In this document: positions 33,432 to 42,158 of the stretch, piece by piece | How the letters are laid out: each line of letters begins with the position of its first letter | Position numbering within the stretch: the stretch's first letter is position 1 | Assembly: GCF_013409935.1 (NCBI RefSeq) | Contig: NZ_JACCCO010000001.1 | Location: 62,001-126,000 of the forward strand | Length of the DNA stretch: 64,000 bases | Direction: 5' to 3' | Origin: Streptosporangium sandarakinum | GTDB taxonomy: Bacteria > Actinomycetota > Actinomycetes > Streptosporangiales > Streptosporangiaceae | Position numbers and translations under genes: made by a program | The notes under the pieces: model-generated | The model's database searches: none | Seen by the model: the letters and a program-made list of their open reading frames with translations, nothing else | What the model was told of the DNA's origin: nothing

Positions 33432-34227
33432 CGCTTCTTTCCATCTCACGAGATATGCGGACATAGGAGCCATGAAGCACATGGCGTTCGACCGGCCGGT
33501 GCTGGGGCGCACCCCCGGGCTGGTGTTCTGGCGGCTGCTGGGGACGGGCCGGGGCGCGTCGATGAGCCTGGGCGCCGACCTGCGCCGCTGGGCGCTGCTG
33601 GCGGTCTGGCGGGAGGAGGCGGCCCTGGACGGCTTCCTGGCCGACTCGCCGGTGACGGCGCGCTGGCGCGCGGAGGCGCTGGAGTCGTGGCGGGTACGGC
33701 TCCGGCCGCTGTCGTCGCGCGGCCGGTGGGGCGGTGCCGACCCGTTCGGCCTCCCGCCCGGGGCGGCGTCGGACCGCCGGGACGGCGGGCACCCGGGACC
33801 GGCACCGGACGGAACCGGCCGGGCGGACGCCGGGTGCCCGGGACCGGACGCGGGCGCCTCCGGGCCCCGGAGCGAGCCGGTCGCGGTGCTGACCCGGGCG
33901 GCGATCCGGCCCTCCCGGCTGGTGGCGTTCTACCGGTCGGTCCCCCGGGTGGACCGCCTGCTGGCGGAGCAGGAGGGGTGCCTGGCCTCGGTCGGCGTCG
34001 GCGAGTGGCCGCTGGCCCGCCAGGCGACGTTCTCCCTGTGGCGGGACGCGGACGCGGTGCGCGACTTCGCCTACCGGGGGGCGGCGCACCGGCGGGTCAT
34101 CGGGCGGACGCGGGCCGAGGGCTGGTACTCGGAGGAGCTGTTCGCCCGGTTCGCCCCGTACGGCAGCGAGGGCGCCTGGAACGGCGTCGATCCCCTGGCC
34201 GGGCACGGCGGCCCCGGCCGCCTCTGA
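33379..34227 (+). CDS. Spheroidene monooxygenase-like protein (CrtA family)
   Basis: The 282-residue protein carries the CrtA-like core: [60 protein letters not shown] and the C-terminal [20 protein letters not shown] then [15 protein letters not shown]. CrtA introduces keto groups into acyclic carotenoids. The family's FHL-RY strand lies before the ATG at 33472, so the upstream ATG 33379, with GAAGG before it, is preferred. A Gly/Pro/Asp-rich insert (about 128-168) is unusual. Confidence 0.8.
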   Translation: MTETSTASAPGRPGGGVIASFHLTRYADIGAMKHMAFDRPVLGRTPGLVFWRLLGTGRGASMSLGADLRRWALLAVWREEAALDGFLADSPVTARWRAEALESWRVRLRPLSSRGRWGGADPFGLPPGAASDRRDGGHPGPAPDGTGRADAGCPGPDAGASGPRSEPVAVLTRAAIRPSRLVAFYRSVPRVDRLLAEQEGCLASVGVGEWPLARQATFSLWRDADAVRDFAYRGAAHRRVIGRTRAEGWYSEELFARFAPYGSEGAWNGVDPLAGHGGPGRL

Positions 34228-34250
34228 CCTGAGGCGACCGGTGGAGCCGG

Positions 34251-35237
34251 TCAAATGACCGGCTCCACCGCCAGGTGGTCGCCGACGCGGTCGGTGACGC
34301 CGCCGTCGGCGAGGTCGCGCGCGACGGCGCAGGCCCGGGCGATCGTGGCCGCCCGGGACGCGCCGTGCGCGACCACGACGGTGCCGGTGAGGCCGAGCAG
34401 CGCGGCACCGCCGTGGGTCTCGGGGTCGTAGCGGCGGGCCACCTCGCGCAGCGCCTCGGGCGTCGCGGCACCGGTCCGCGCCACCAGGGAGAGCGTGGCG
34501 CGGACGGAGCCCTCGACGTTCTTGAGCACGACGTTGCCGGTGAAGCCGTCGGTGACGACCACGTCGGTCGTCCCGGCCAGCACGTCGTGGCCCTCGACGT
34601 TGCCGTGGAAGCGCAGCGGCAGGGCCGGCAGCAGCTCCCCCGCCCGCCGGGTCAGCCGGTTGCCCTTGCCCGGCTCGGAGCCGATCGACAGCAGGCCCAC
34701 GGACGGGTCGGCCACGCCGAGCACGAGCCGGGCGTAGGAGGCGCCGAGCAGCGCGAACTGGGCGACCATCTCGGGGGTGGGATCGGAGGTCGCCCCGGCG
34801 TCGATCAGCACGGTCGCGCCGGCCGTCGTGGGCAGGGCGATCGCCAGGGCCGGGCGCAGCACGTTCGGGGCGCGGCCGATGCCCCGGATGGCGCACGAGA
34901 CGACCGCGCCGGTGGAGCCGGCCGACACCAGCGCCGAGACCGTGCCCTGCCGTACGAGCTGGCAGGCGACACCGAGGCTGGAGGTGGCGGAGATCGCGGA
35001 GGCGGCGGTGCTGACGGCTCCGGCGCCCCGCTCGGCCATGGGGACGACGTCCTCGGCGTGCACCACGCCGACCTCGCCGACGGCGCCGTGGCGTGCCAGC
35101 TCGCGGCGGATCTCCCCGGCGCGGCCGACGAGCACGACGGGGACGCCGTGCTCGCGCGTGGCCGTGACGGCCCCGCCGACCGTCTCGGCCGGTCCGTGGT
35201 CTCCGCCCATGGCGTCGACGGCAACAGGCTGGGGCAT
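34251..35237 (-). CDS. plsX: Phosphate acyltransferase PlsX homologue
   Basis: The 328-residue protein begins VAVDAMGGDHGPAETVGGAV, the PlsX signature, and contains LLSIGSEPGKGNRL, VDVVVTDGFTGNVVLKNVEG (with one residue variation) and LLGLTGTVVVAHGASRA. PlsX converts acyl-ACP to acyl-phosphate for PlsY. GGAGGAGAACGCG precedes ATG 35237. Actinomycete housekeeping plsX is usually next to rpmF and rnc; here it sits in a carotenoid cluster, so a dedicated role in making an acylated carotenoid is plausible but not shown. Confidence 0.88.
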   Translation of the reverse strand: MPQPVAVDAMGGDHGPAETVGGAVTATREHGVPVVLVGRAGEIRRELARHGAVGEVGVVHAEDVVPMAERGAGAVSTAASAISATSSLGVACQLVRQGTVSALVSAGSTGAVVSCAIRGIGRAPNVLRPALAIALPTTAGATVLIDAGATSDPTPEMVAQFALLGASYARLVLGVADPSVGLLSIGSEPGKGNRLTRRAGELLPALPLRFHGNVEGHDVLAGTTDVVVTDGFTGNVVLKNVEGSVRATLSLVARTGAATPEALREVARRYDPETHGGAALLGLTGTVVVAHGASRAATIARACAVARDLADGGVTDRVGDHLAVEPVI

Positions 35238-35402
35238 CGCGTTCTCCTCCGCGAGGGTGTGATGTCGGTGTCCGGCTCGGCGGGCGGTGGCGCCGGGTCC
35301 GGGGCGGACCCGCTCCACCGGCGCCACCCGGGTCGGGGTGGTCACCCGGCTCGGGGTGCTCACCCGGTTCGGGGGCGGCCGCCCGGCCCGGGGCGCCCCG
35401 GT

Positions 35403-36302
35403 TCAGGGCGCCCGTACGGTGACCCGGCGTTCGGCCCGATCCGCGGCGGACGCCGCGAGCAGGTGCCGGGTGAAGATCGCCACCCTGCGGCGGCGGGGCA
35501 CGGCCACGCGGGTGCGCAGCACGTCGTGGCCGGCGGCCTCGATCCGGTCGAGGATGCCGCCGTACAGCTCGTAGGCCGCGCGGATGCATGGCCGTGACGA
35601 GGGGATGAGCAGGTCGATCCCCTCCAGCGCGAGGCGGTAGTGGGCGTGCGCCCGCCCCGCCTCGAAGGCCAGCAGTTCACGCAGGGCGGGGGTGGGGGCG
35701 GGCCGCCGCAGGTCATCGACGGACACGCCGAACCTGTCGAGGTCCTCCAGCGGCAGGTAGACCCGGCCGCGGGCGATGTCCTCGGCGACGTCGCGCAGGA
35801 AGTTGGTGAGCTGGAAGGCCAGGCCGAGCTGGCGGGCGGGCTCGCGGGCCTTCTCGGCGGCGCCGGGCAGGGCCTCCAGGACGGGCAGCATCATCGTGCC
35901 GATGACCGCGGCCGAGCCCTCCATGTAGTCGAGCAGGTCGGCGTAGGTGGCGTAGCGGGTGACGGTCAGGTCGGCCCGCATCGACCGCAGGAAGGCGTGG
36001 ACGTCGGCGTGGTCGACGCCGAACGAGCGGACGGTCTGGGCGAACGCCGGCAGCACCGGGTCGTCCGCCGGCTCGCCGGCCAGCGCGGCGGCGGTCCGGT
36101 CGGTGAGGGTGTCCAGCGCGGCGGCCCGGTCGCCGGTCATGGTGAACGAGTCGACGATCTCGTCGGCGTAGCGGGCGAAGCCGTACAGGGCGTGGACGTG
36201 GGGGCGTTTCCAGGCGGGCAGCAGCAGGGTCGCCAGGTAGTAGGAGCGGCCGTGCCGCGCGTTGAGCCTGCGGCACAGCTCGTAGCTGCGGGTGAGGGTC
36301 AT
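35403..36302 (-). CDS. crtB: Phytoene synthase
   Basis: The 299-residue protein has the squalene/phytoene synthase motifs SYYLATLLLPAWKRPHVHAL, YGFARYADEIVDSF (first Asp-rich site) and LTNFLRDVAEDIARGRVYLP (second). It condenses two geranylgeranyl diphosphates to phytoene. ATGA overlap (36299-36302) couples it to crtI. No GGPP synthase (crtE) gene is in the window. Confidence 0.95.
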   Translation of the reverse strand: MTLTRSYELCRRLNARHGRSYYLATLLLPAWKRPHVHALYGFARYADEIVDSFTMTGDRAAALDTLTDRTAAALAGEPADDPVLPAFAQTVRSFGVDHADVHAFLRSMRADLTVTRYATYADLLDYMEGSAAVIGTMMLPVLEALPGAAEKAREPARQLGLAFQLTNFLRDVAEDIARGRVYLPLEDLDRFGVSVDDLRRPAPTPALRELLAFEAGRAHAHYRLALEGIDLLIPSSRPCIRAAYELYGGILDRIEAAGHDVLRTRVAVPRRRRVAIFTRHLLAASAADRAERRVTVRAP

Positions 36303-37768
36303 CGGGGGCTCTCCAGGATGCGTTCGGCGGCCAGCCGGCCGGAGATCAGCACCGGCGGCACCCCGACGCCCGGCGCGGTGTGCATGCCGGCGAAGTGCAG
36401 GCCGGGAACCCGCCTTGCGGCGCCGGCCGGGCGGAACCAGGCGGTCTGGGAGAAACGGTGGTCCAGGGCGAAGGGGGTGCCGGCCGAGTGGCCGAGCCGC
36501 GCCCAGGCGGGCGGGTCGAAGCGGAGGCGGGGGCGGCCGGTCAGGTCGCCGTAGCCGAGCTCGGCCATCCTGGCCAGCAGGCGGTCCTCCAGCTTCGGGG
36601 CGAGGCGGTCCCAGTCGGCTCCGCCGTGCAGGTTGGGGGCGGGTTCCAGCACGGTCAGCGTGGCGTGGCCGGCGGGCGCGGCGGCGGTGTCGGTCGCGGG
36701 GTAGGTGACCAGCAGGCTGGGGTCGGGTTGCGGCCGTCCGGCGGCGAGGGCGGAGAAGGTCGAGCGCCACTCCCGGCCGAAGTGCAGGGTGTGGTGGGCC
36801 TGGCCGCCCAGCCGCCGGTCGAGGCCGACGTGCAGCACGACGCAGGAGGGCGAGTGGCGGGGACGGCGCAGCCGCCAGTCGCCCGCCGCCTTCGGCAGCA
36901 GGCCGTCGTGGGCGCCGGGCAGGTCGCAGGCGACCACGACGTGCCGGGCGGGGAGGCGCTCGCCGGTGTCGAGCAGGACCGCCGAGACGCCGTGCGGGCC
37001 GGTCTCCAGCTTCAGCGCCCGCGTGCCGTACCTGATCCGGGCGCCGGCCTTCTCCGCGGCGGCCGCCATGGCCTGCGGGATGGCGTGCATGCCGCCGTGC
37101 CGGGGGAAGAAGACGCCGCCGACGGTGTCCATGTGGGCGATGACCGCGTAGATGCCGAGAGCCCGCTGCGGGGACAGCCCGACGTAGAGGGCCTGGAAGG
37201 TGTGCGCCCTGACGAGGCGGTCGTCGGTGAGGTGGGCGCGCACCAGGCCGTCGAGCCGCCGGAAGCCGCCGAGCGCGGCCAGCCGGGCCAGGACCAGCGG
37301 CCGGACGAGGTGACGCAGCCGGGTCATGTCACGGTCGATGAAGGCGGGCCACTCGGCGGCGAACAGCTCACCGAGCCGGGCGCGGAACCGCCGGTAGCGG
37401 TCGGCCTCCGCCGCCCCGCACAGCGCGCGGACCTGCTCGATCATGGCGTCCTCGCCGGGGACCACGTCGAGGTGGGTGCCGTCGTGGTAGCGCATCCGGT
37501 AGTACGGGTCCAGCCTGCGCAGCGGCAGGCGGCTCTCCATGTCCTCCCCGGCCGCGGCGAAGGCGTCGGCCAGCACCTCCGGCATGGTCAGCACCGACGG
37601 CCCGGTGTCGAAGCGGTAGCCGTCCAGGCTCGCGGTCCCGCAGCAGCCGCCCGGCACGTCGCGGGCCTCGACGACCGTGACGTCACGCCCGGCGCCGGCC
37701 AGCCGCATCGCCGCGGCGAGACCGCCGAGCCCGGCGCCGATCACCACGATTCCGCCGGTCCCGCTCAT
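36299..37768 (-). CDS. crtI: Phytoene desaturase
   Basis: The 489-residue protein begins IVVIGAGLGGLAAAMRLAGA, followed by VPGGCCGTASLDGYRFDTGP and VLTMPEVL. It ends GLHFAGMHTAPGVGVPPVLI, the CrtI C-terminal signature. It is a FAD enzyme that introduces double bonds into phytoene at the membrane. It precedes crtB with four-base overlap. Its ATG overlaps the end of a small upstream frame with the same ATGA arrangement. Confidence 0.93.
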   Translation of the reverse strand: MSGTGGIVVIGAGLGGLAAAMRLAGAGRDVTVVEARDVPGGCCGTASLDGYRFDTGPSVLTMPEVLADAFAAAGEDMESRLPLRRLDPYYRMRYHDGTHLDVVPGEDAMIEQVRALCGAAEADRYRRFRARLGELFAAEWPAFIDRDMTRLRHLVRPLVLARLAALGGFRRLDGLVRAHLTDDRLVRAHTFQALYVGLSPQRALGIYAVIAHMDTVGGVFFPRHGGMHAIPQAMAAAAEKAGARIRYGTRALKLETGPHGVSAVLLDTGERLPARHVVVACDLPGAHDGLLPKAAGDWRLRRPRHSPSCVVLHVGLDRRLGGQAHHTLHFGREWRSTFSALAAGRPQPDPSLLVTYPATDTAAAPAGHATLTVLEPAPNLHGGADWDRLAPKLEDRLLARMAELGYGDLTGRPRLRFDPPAWARLGHSAGTPFALDHRFSQTAWFRPAGAARRVPGLHFAGMHTAPGVGVPPVLISGRLAAERILESPR

Positions 37769-37965
37769 CGGGCGCCCCCGGTCGTCACGGCCGGGCCCGC
37801 CGAGCGTCGTGGGACGCGGGGCCGGGAGCCCGGGTTCCGTCCGCCGGGCCGGCTCCCGGTCGCCGTGAGGGCCGGCGACCGCCTCACCGGGGGGACGGGG
37901 TCGTCCGTCCCGGGCGGCTCGCCGGTGCGGTGCTCGGTCTCGCGGGTGCCGGTGGCCATGGGCAT
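37765..37965 (-). CDS. Possible 66-residue leader protein upstream of crtI
   Basis: This frame runs from ATG 37965, close behind GAGGAG, to a stop overlapping the crtI start (ATGA). The product is Pro/Arg/Gly/Thr-rich with no recognised domain. The coupling arrangement matches the neighbouring real genes, so it may be translated to feed ribosomes into crtI, or be the decayed rest of a gene such as crtE. I have no homology evidence for either. Confidence 0.35.
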   Translation of the reverse strand: MPMATGTRETEHRTGEPPGTDDPVPPVRRSPALTATGSRPGGRNPGSRPRVPRRSAGPAVTTGGAR

Positions 37966-38044
37966 CGCTCCTCTGCGTCGGTGAAGGTGACTTCGCGAAC
38001 GGGAGCGTGTCCGGATGCGCCTTAACGACGAGGATTCGGTTCCC

Positions 38045-38362
38045 TCATCCGCCGGGGGCGGGACCGTCCGGTCTGGCGGCGCGCTCCTCCAGGAACGCCC
38101 TGCCCTCCTCCAGCAGGCCGCGCCGCACGTCGGAGTTCAGCCAGGCGTTCAGCTGGTCGGGGCTGGAGAAGCGGAACACCACCATCCACGTGTTCTGCTC
38201 GCCGGAGCCGGGCGGATATGTCTCCATACGCTCGAATCCGGGAAAACGGCGGGCGGCCTCGTCGGTTCTCTCCTGCCATCGACGGTATTCCTCTTCACAT
38301 CCCTTACGGACCCGCGAGGAGATCATGACAATGGCGCCGTCGCCGCTTTTCCTGCCACTCAC
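38045..38362 (-). CDS. Antibiotic biosynthesis monooxygenase (ABM) domain protein
   Basis: The 105-residue protein contains AIVMISSRVRKGCEEEYRRW, FPGFERMETYPPGSGEQNTW and MVVFRFSSPDQLNAWLNSDV, the ferredoxin-like ABM fold. Small ABM proteins oxidise polyketides, degrade haem or act as binding proteins. It neighbours crtI with a 276-nt gap, so a link to carotenoids is open. GTG 38362 with GGTGGAA upstream is preferred; ATG 38326 would shorten it by 12 residues. Confidence 0.8.
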   Translation of the reverse strand: MSGRKSGDGAIVMISSRVRKGCEEEYRRWQERTDEAARRFPGFERMETYPPGSGEQNTWMVVFRFSSPDQLNAWLNSDVRRGLLEEGRAFLEERAARPDGPAPGG

Positions 38363-38689
38363 GCTCGGTTCCACCCCGACAACTCTATGCAGTTCATCAC
38401 GGAGAAGGAGGAGTGCGACACGCAAGGTGATGTGATCACCCGGGACGGATTCCCCCAATTCTTCTTCACGGTTCCCGGTGCCGAACCTCGCGGCGGCTCC
38501 TGCCGCGATCGAGCAGCCCCCGCCCCGCACCCGCCCGAGCCGTCGATCACGGCGATACGACCGTTGAACCGCGCGCTCGGCGGCCATGCCGCCGTGACAT
38601 CGTGGAACGGGCCGGGCGGCCCGTCCCGCGATGGGGATGGAGGCCCGTTCGGATCCGGGGTCCACACGGGCTCTCGGTCCGTACCGGTT
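38363..38689. other. 327-bp gap between ABM and hypothetical genes
   Basis: I see no gene here. It holds the upstream region of the ABM gene and an 8-bp palindrome GTGATCAC near 38427. Long open frames through it are shadows. Confidence 0.4.
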
Positions 38690-39163
38690 CTAACCGGCCT
38701 GGTCCCCCGGCGGCATGTAGGGGCTCTCCCCCTCGACCGTCTCCTGCGGCGCGACGCCGGTGGCCTCCTCCGGCCCGGAGGTCCCGTACGGTCTGCCGGT
38801 CCGCTCGTCGACGCCGCCCGTCCTTCGGCCCTTCTCGCGTTTCCGGGCCGCGAGCTTCTCCGGGCCGCGGGTCTCGCTGACGCCGACGCCCATCGGCCCC
38901 ACGGGGGCGTGCTCGGTGGAGGAGATCCCCTCGCGCTCCGCCCGCGACACCTCCCGTTCCGGTCCCAGGCCCTCGGGCGGAGGCCCCCAGGCGCGGTCGC
39001 CCGCCCGGACCACCTCCTCGCTCGCCCGGCCCACGGCCGGTGCGAAGCCGTGCCAGACGGTGCCGCCGGTGCCGTCGGACCCGCCGGAGCCGCCGTCGTC
39101 CCGTGCCGTGCCCGGCGCCGTGTCCGGTACGGCACCTTGCCGCTTCTCGCGTGGTTTCTTCAT
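38690..39163 (-). CDS. Polar, low-complexity protein of unknown function
   Basis: The 157-residue product is hydrophilic and rich in Gly, Glu, Arg and Pro, with segments VWHGFAPAVGRASEEVVRAG and TGRPYGTSGPEEATGVAP. It has no signal peptide, membrane helix or Cys. It lies 52 nt downstream of hypE on the same strand and could be the last gene of the hydrogenase locus. Codon usage fits a real gene, but I do not recognise it. GTG 39172 is an alternative start. Confidence 0.5.
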   Translation of the reverse strand: MKKPREKRQGAVPDTAPGTARDDGGSGGSDGTGGTVWHGFAPAVGRASEEVVRAGDRAWGPPPEGLGPEREVSRAEREGISSTEHAPVGPMGVGVSETRGPEKLAARKREKGRRTGGVDERTGRPYGTSGPEEATGVAPQETVEGESPYMPPGDQAG

Positions 39164-39214
39164 GTCCGCCACCCCCGTGGGTCTCGGTTCTCAGTGGTCT
39201 TCCGGCGGGAGCCG

Positions 39215-40324
39215 TCAGCAGATCCTCGGCAGCGGGTCGCCGACCAGCAGGTCGACGATGCGGGTGCCGCCGAAGGACGTCCGCAGCAGCACCAGCCCCG
39301 GCGGGTCGTCGGCGATCCGCCCGATGACGGCCGCGCCGGAGCCGAGCGGGTCGGAGCGCAGCGCCGCGAGGGCGGCGTCCGCGGCCTCCCCGTCGACCAC
39401 GGCGACCATCCGGCCCTCGCAGGCCACGTACAGCGGGTCGAGTCCCAGCAGCTCGCACGCCCCGCGTACGGCGGGCCGCACCGGGATCGCGTCCTCGTCG
39501 AGCACGACCGCGACCCCGGAGGCTCCGGCGATCTCGTTGACGACCGTCGCCACCCCGCCCCGGGTGGCGTCGCGCAGGCAGCGCACCCGGCCGTCGCCGC
39601 AGGCGGCCAGCAGCCGCTCGGTCAGCCCGTTGAGGGGCGCGGTGTCGGAGGCGAGGTCGGCCTGGATGTCCAGCTCACCGCGGGCGATCATGACGGTGAC
39701 GCCGTGCTCGCCGATCGGCCCGGACACGATGACCGCGTCCCCGGGGCGGGCGGCGGCGGCGCTGAGCCGTACCGGGCGGTCCATCGTCCCCACCCCGGCG
39801 GTGGTGATGTAACAGCCGTCGGCCTTGCCTCTCTGGACGACCTTGGTGTCGCCGGTGACGATCCACACGCCGGCCGCCCGCGCCGCCGCCGCCATCGAGG
39901 CGGTCACGCGCCGCAGGTCGGCGACGGGGAAACCCTCCTCGACGACGAAGGCCGCCGACAGGTAGCGGGGGCGCGCCCCGCACATCGCCAGGTCGTTGAC
40001 GGTGCCGTTGACGGCCAGGTCGCCGATGTCGCCGCCCGGGAAGAACAGCGGCGTCACCACGAACGCGTCGGTGGTGAGGGCGAGACCGTCGAAGACCGCG
40101 CCGTCCTCCAAGGGTTCCAGCAGCGGGTTGCGGAACTCCTCCAGGAACACCGCCTCGACGAGGGTGTGCGTCGCCTTGCCGCCCGCGCCGTGCGCGAGGG
40201 TGACGCGGTCCTCCCGGACGCGGGCGGGGCGGCGGCGCACCCGCTCGATGCGTTCCAGCACCAGCGCCTCGCGGTCCTGCTCCGCCCTCGCCTCGCCGGC
40301 GCCGGTGGTCGCGTCGGTGTTCAC
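39215..40324 (-). CDS. hypE: Hydrogenase maturation factor HypE
   Basis: The 369-residue protein has the PurM-like ATP-binding fold: VTLAHGAGGKATHTLVEAVF, FFPGGDIGDLAVNGTVNDLA, IVTGDTKVVQRGKADG. Its C-terminus PLPRIC ends in the Cys that HypF carbamoylates and HypE dehydrates to a thiocyanate donating CN to the active-site iron. About 40 residues precede the conserved core. GTG 40324 overlaps the hypD stop by four bases. Confidence 0.95.
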   Translation of the reverse strand: MNTDATTGAGEARAEQDREALVLERIERVRRRPARVREDRVTLAHGAGGKATHTLVEAVFLEEFRNPLLEPLEDGAVFDGLALTTDAFVVTPLFFPGGDIGDLAVNGTVNDLAMCGARPRYLSAAFVVEEGFPVADLRRVTASMAAAARAAGVWIVTGDTKVVQRGKADGCYITTAGVGTMDRPVRLSAAAARPGDAVIVSGPIGEHGVTVMIARGELDIQADLASDTAPLNGLTERLLAACGDGRVRCLRDATRGGVATVVNEIAGASGVAVVLDEDAIPVRPAVRGACELLGLDPLYVACEGRMVAVVDGEAADAALAALRSDPLGSGAAVIGRIADDPPGLVLLRTSFGGTRIVDLLVGDPLPRIC

Positions 40325-41448
40325 GTGCGGGTCGCCTCCCTGACCCGGTCCCGGGAGAACCGGCCGAAGTTGTAGTAGGCCGCGCAGGCGCCCTCCGACG
40401 ACACCATGCAGGTGCCGATCGGCGTCTCGGGCGTGCACGCGGTGCCGAACACCTTGCACTCCCACGGTTTGAGCACGCCCTTGAGCACCTCGCCGCACTG
40501 GCACGCCTTGGGGTCGGCCACCCGCACGCCGGGAAGGTCGAAGATCCGCTCGGCGTCGAAGTCGGCGTAGCGCTCGCGCATCGCGAGCGCCGAGGAGGAG
40601 ATGAACCCCAGGCCCCGCCACTCGAAGTACGGTCTCGGCTCCATCACCTCGTTGATGACGTCGAGGGCGCGGGCGTTGCCGTCCCAGGGCACGACCCGGG
40701 CGTACTGGTTCTCCACCTCGGCCCGCCCGGCGGCGAGCTGCTCCAGCAGCCGCAGGACCGTCTGCAGCACGTCGAGGGGCTCGAACCCGGCCACCACCAG
40801 CGGCTTGCCGTAGTCGCGGGCGATGAACCCGTACGGCCGGCACCCGATGACGGCCGAGACGTGGCCGGGCCCGACGAACCCGTCCAGCCGCAGGTCGGGC
40901 GAGTCGAGGATCGCCTTGATCGCCGGGATGATCATGACGTGGTTGCAGAGGACCGAGAAGTTGCCGATCCCCTCGGCCCGCGCGCGCAGGACGGTCATCG
41001 CGGTGGAGGGCGCGGTGGTCTCGAACCCGATTCCCATGAACACCACCCGCTTGCCGGGGTTGTCCCGGGCGATCCGCAGGGCGTCCAGCGGGGAGTAGAC
41101 CATGCGGATGTCGGCGCCGCGGGCCTTGGCGTCCAGGAAGGAGCCGCCGCCCCCGGGCACCCGCATCATGTCGCCGAACGACGTCATGATCACGTCCGGC
41201 CGCATGGCGACGTGGATCGCGTCGTCCACCCGCCCCATCGGGATCACGCAGACCGGGCAGCCCGGACCGTGCACGAGCGTGACGGCCTCGGGAAGGTGGT
41301 CCTCCAGCCCGTGCTTGTAGATGGCATGGGTGTGGCCGCCGCACACCTCCATGAACTTGTAGCGGCGGCCGGGCTCGCACAGCCCGGCGATCCGCGCGGC
41401 CAGCGCCCGCGCCCGGCCGGCGTCACGGTACTCGTCGACGAAACGCAC
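40321..41448 (-). CDS. hypD: Hydrogenase maturation factor HypD
   Basis: The 375-residue protein carries the HypD signatures FMEVCGGHTHAIYKHGLEDH, LVHGPGCPVCVIPMGRVDDA, FMGIGFETTAPSTAM and the C-terminal cluster ACQCGEVLKGVLKPWECKVF then GTACTPETPIGTCMVSSEG, which holds a [4Fe-4S] cluster. HypD with HypC is the scaffold on which Fe(CN)2CO is built. It lies 6 nt after hypC and overlaps hypE. Confidence 0.96.
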   Translation of the reverse strand: MRFVDEYRDAGRARALAARIAGLCEPGRRYKFMEVCGGHTHAIYKHGLEDHLPEAVTLVHGPGCPVCVIPMGRVDDAIHVAMRPDVIMTSFGDMMRVPGGGGSFLDAKARGADIRMVYSPLDALRIARDNPGKRVVFMGIGFETTAPSTAMTVLRARAEGIGNFSVLCNHVMIIPAIKAILDSPDLRLDGFVGPGHVSAVIGCRPYGFIARDYGKPLVVAGFEPLDVLQTVLRLLEQLAAGRAEVENQYARVVPWDGNARALDVINEVMEPRPYFEWRGLGFISSSALAMRERYADFDAERIFDLPGVRVADPKACQCGEVLKGVLKPWECKVFGTACTPETPIGTCMVSSEGACAAYYNFGRFSRDRVREATRT

Positions 41449-41454
41449 CGGTCA

Positions 41455-41733
41455 TCACCCCTGCTCGATCATGGATTCTCGGAGAGCCGCGATCTCCTCG
41501 TCATAGGCGTCGCCGATGCTTTCGAGGAAGTCGAGCGCGGCCCGTGCCTCGGTCTCGTCGATCTTCGACAGCGCGAAGCCGACGTGGATGAGGATCCAGT
41601 CGCCGGTCGCGAGGGGCTCACCCTCCAGCAGGCCGATGTTGATCGCGCGCCGTACGCCGCTGACGTCGACCATGGCCAGGTCAGGCCGGTCGGTCAGGAT
41701 TTCCGCGATCTCCCCCGGGATTCCCAGGCACAT
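41455..41733 (-). CDS. hypC: Hydrogenase maturation chaperone HypC
   Basis: The 92-residue protein starts MCLGIPGEIAEILTDRPDLA; the second-position Cys and LGIPG motif are the HypC hallmark that holds the iron complex with HypD. It continues GDWILIHVGFALSKIDETEA. The start codon lies inside hypA, 53 bp before its stop, in another frame. The longer open frame upstream is not used. Confidence 0.95.
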   Translation of the reverse strand: MCLGIPGEIAEILTDRPDLAMVDVSGVRRAINIGLLEGEPLATGDWILIHVGFALSKIDETEARAALDFLESIGDAYDEEIAALRESMIEQG

Positions 41734-42073
41734 GGGTGGCCTCCGCCATCTGGATGGATTCGAGGACGAGGTCGTCGCCGCCCTCCATGTCGAGGTCGAC
41801 GCCACCGCACTCCGGGCAGGTGGCGTAGGGGTCGAGGGACGCGGCCGTCTGGCCGCATGAGCGGCAGATCAGCTGCACGGGCACGACGACCAGGTCGACG
41901 TGGGCCCCCTCGGCGGCCGACCCTCCGGCGATCATGGCGAACGCCTGGTTGATCATCGGTTCGGTGACCCGGAGCATGGCGCCCGCCTGCACCCGCGCCC
42001 GTTCCACCCTGCGGCCCCTGGCGCGTTTCTCCACCGCGCTGAGGATCGCCTCGGCGATCCCGAATTCGTGCAT
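41681..42073 (-). CDS. hypA: Hydrogenase nickel-insertion protein HypA
   Basis: The 130-residue protein begins MHEFGIAEAILSAVEKRARG, where the N-terminal His binds nickel. It contains a zinc-finger CRSCGQTAASLDPYATCPEC with two CxxC pairs. It works with the GTPase HypB, which is not in this window. Its C-terminal 17 residues overlap hypC in another frame and appear to be a non-conserved tail. Confidence 0.95.
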   Translation of the reverse strand: MHEFGIAEAILSAVEKRARGRRVERARVQAGAMLRVTEPMINQAFAMIAGGSAAEGAHVDLVVVPVQLICRSCGQTAASLDPYATCPECGGVDLDMEGGDDLVLESIQMAEATHVPGNPGGDRGNPDRPA

Positions 42074-42158
42074 GTCCGCCTCACTGGTCTTGCCGGTCCC
42101 ACCGGCCTTCGCTGGTTGTCGCTGGTCCTCGCCGGTCCTCGCCGGTCTTCGCCGGGTG

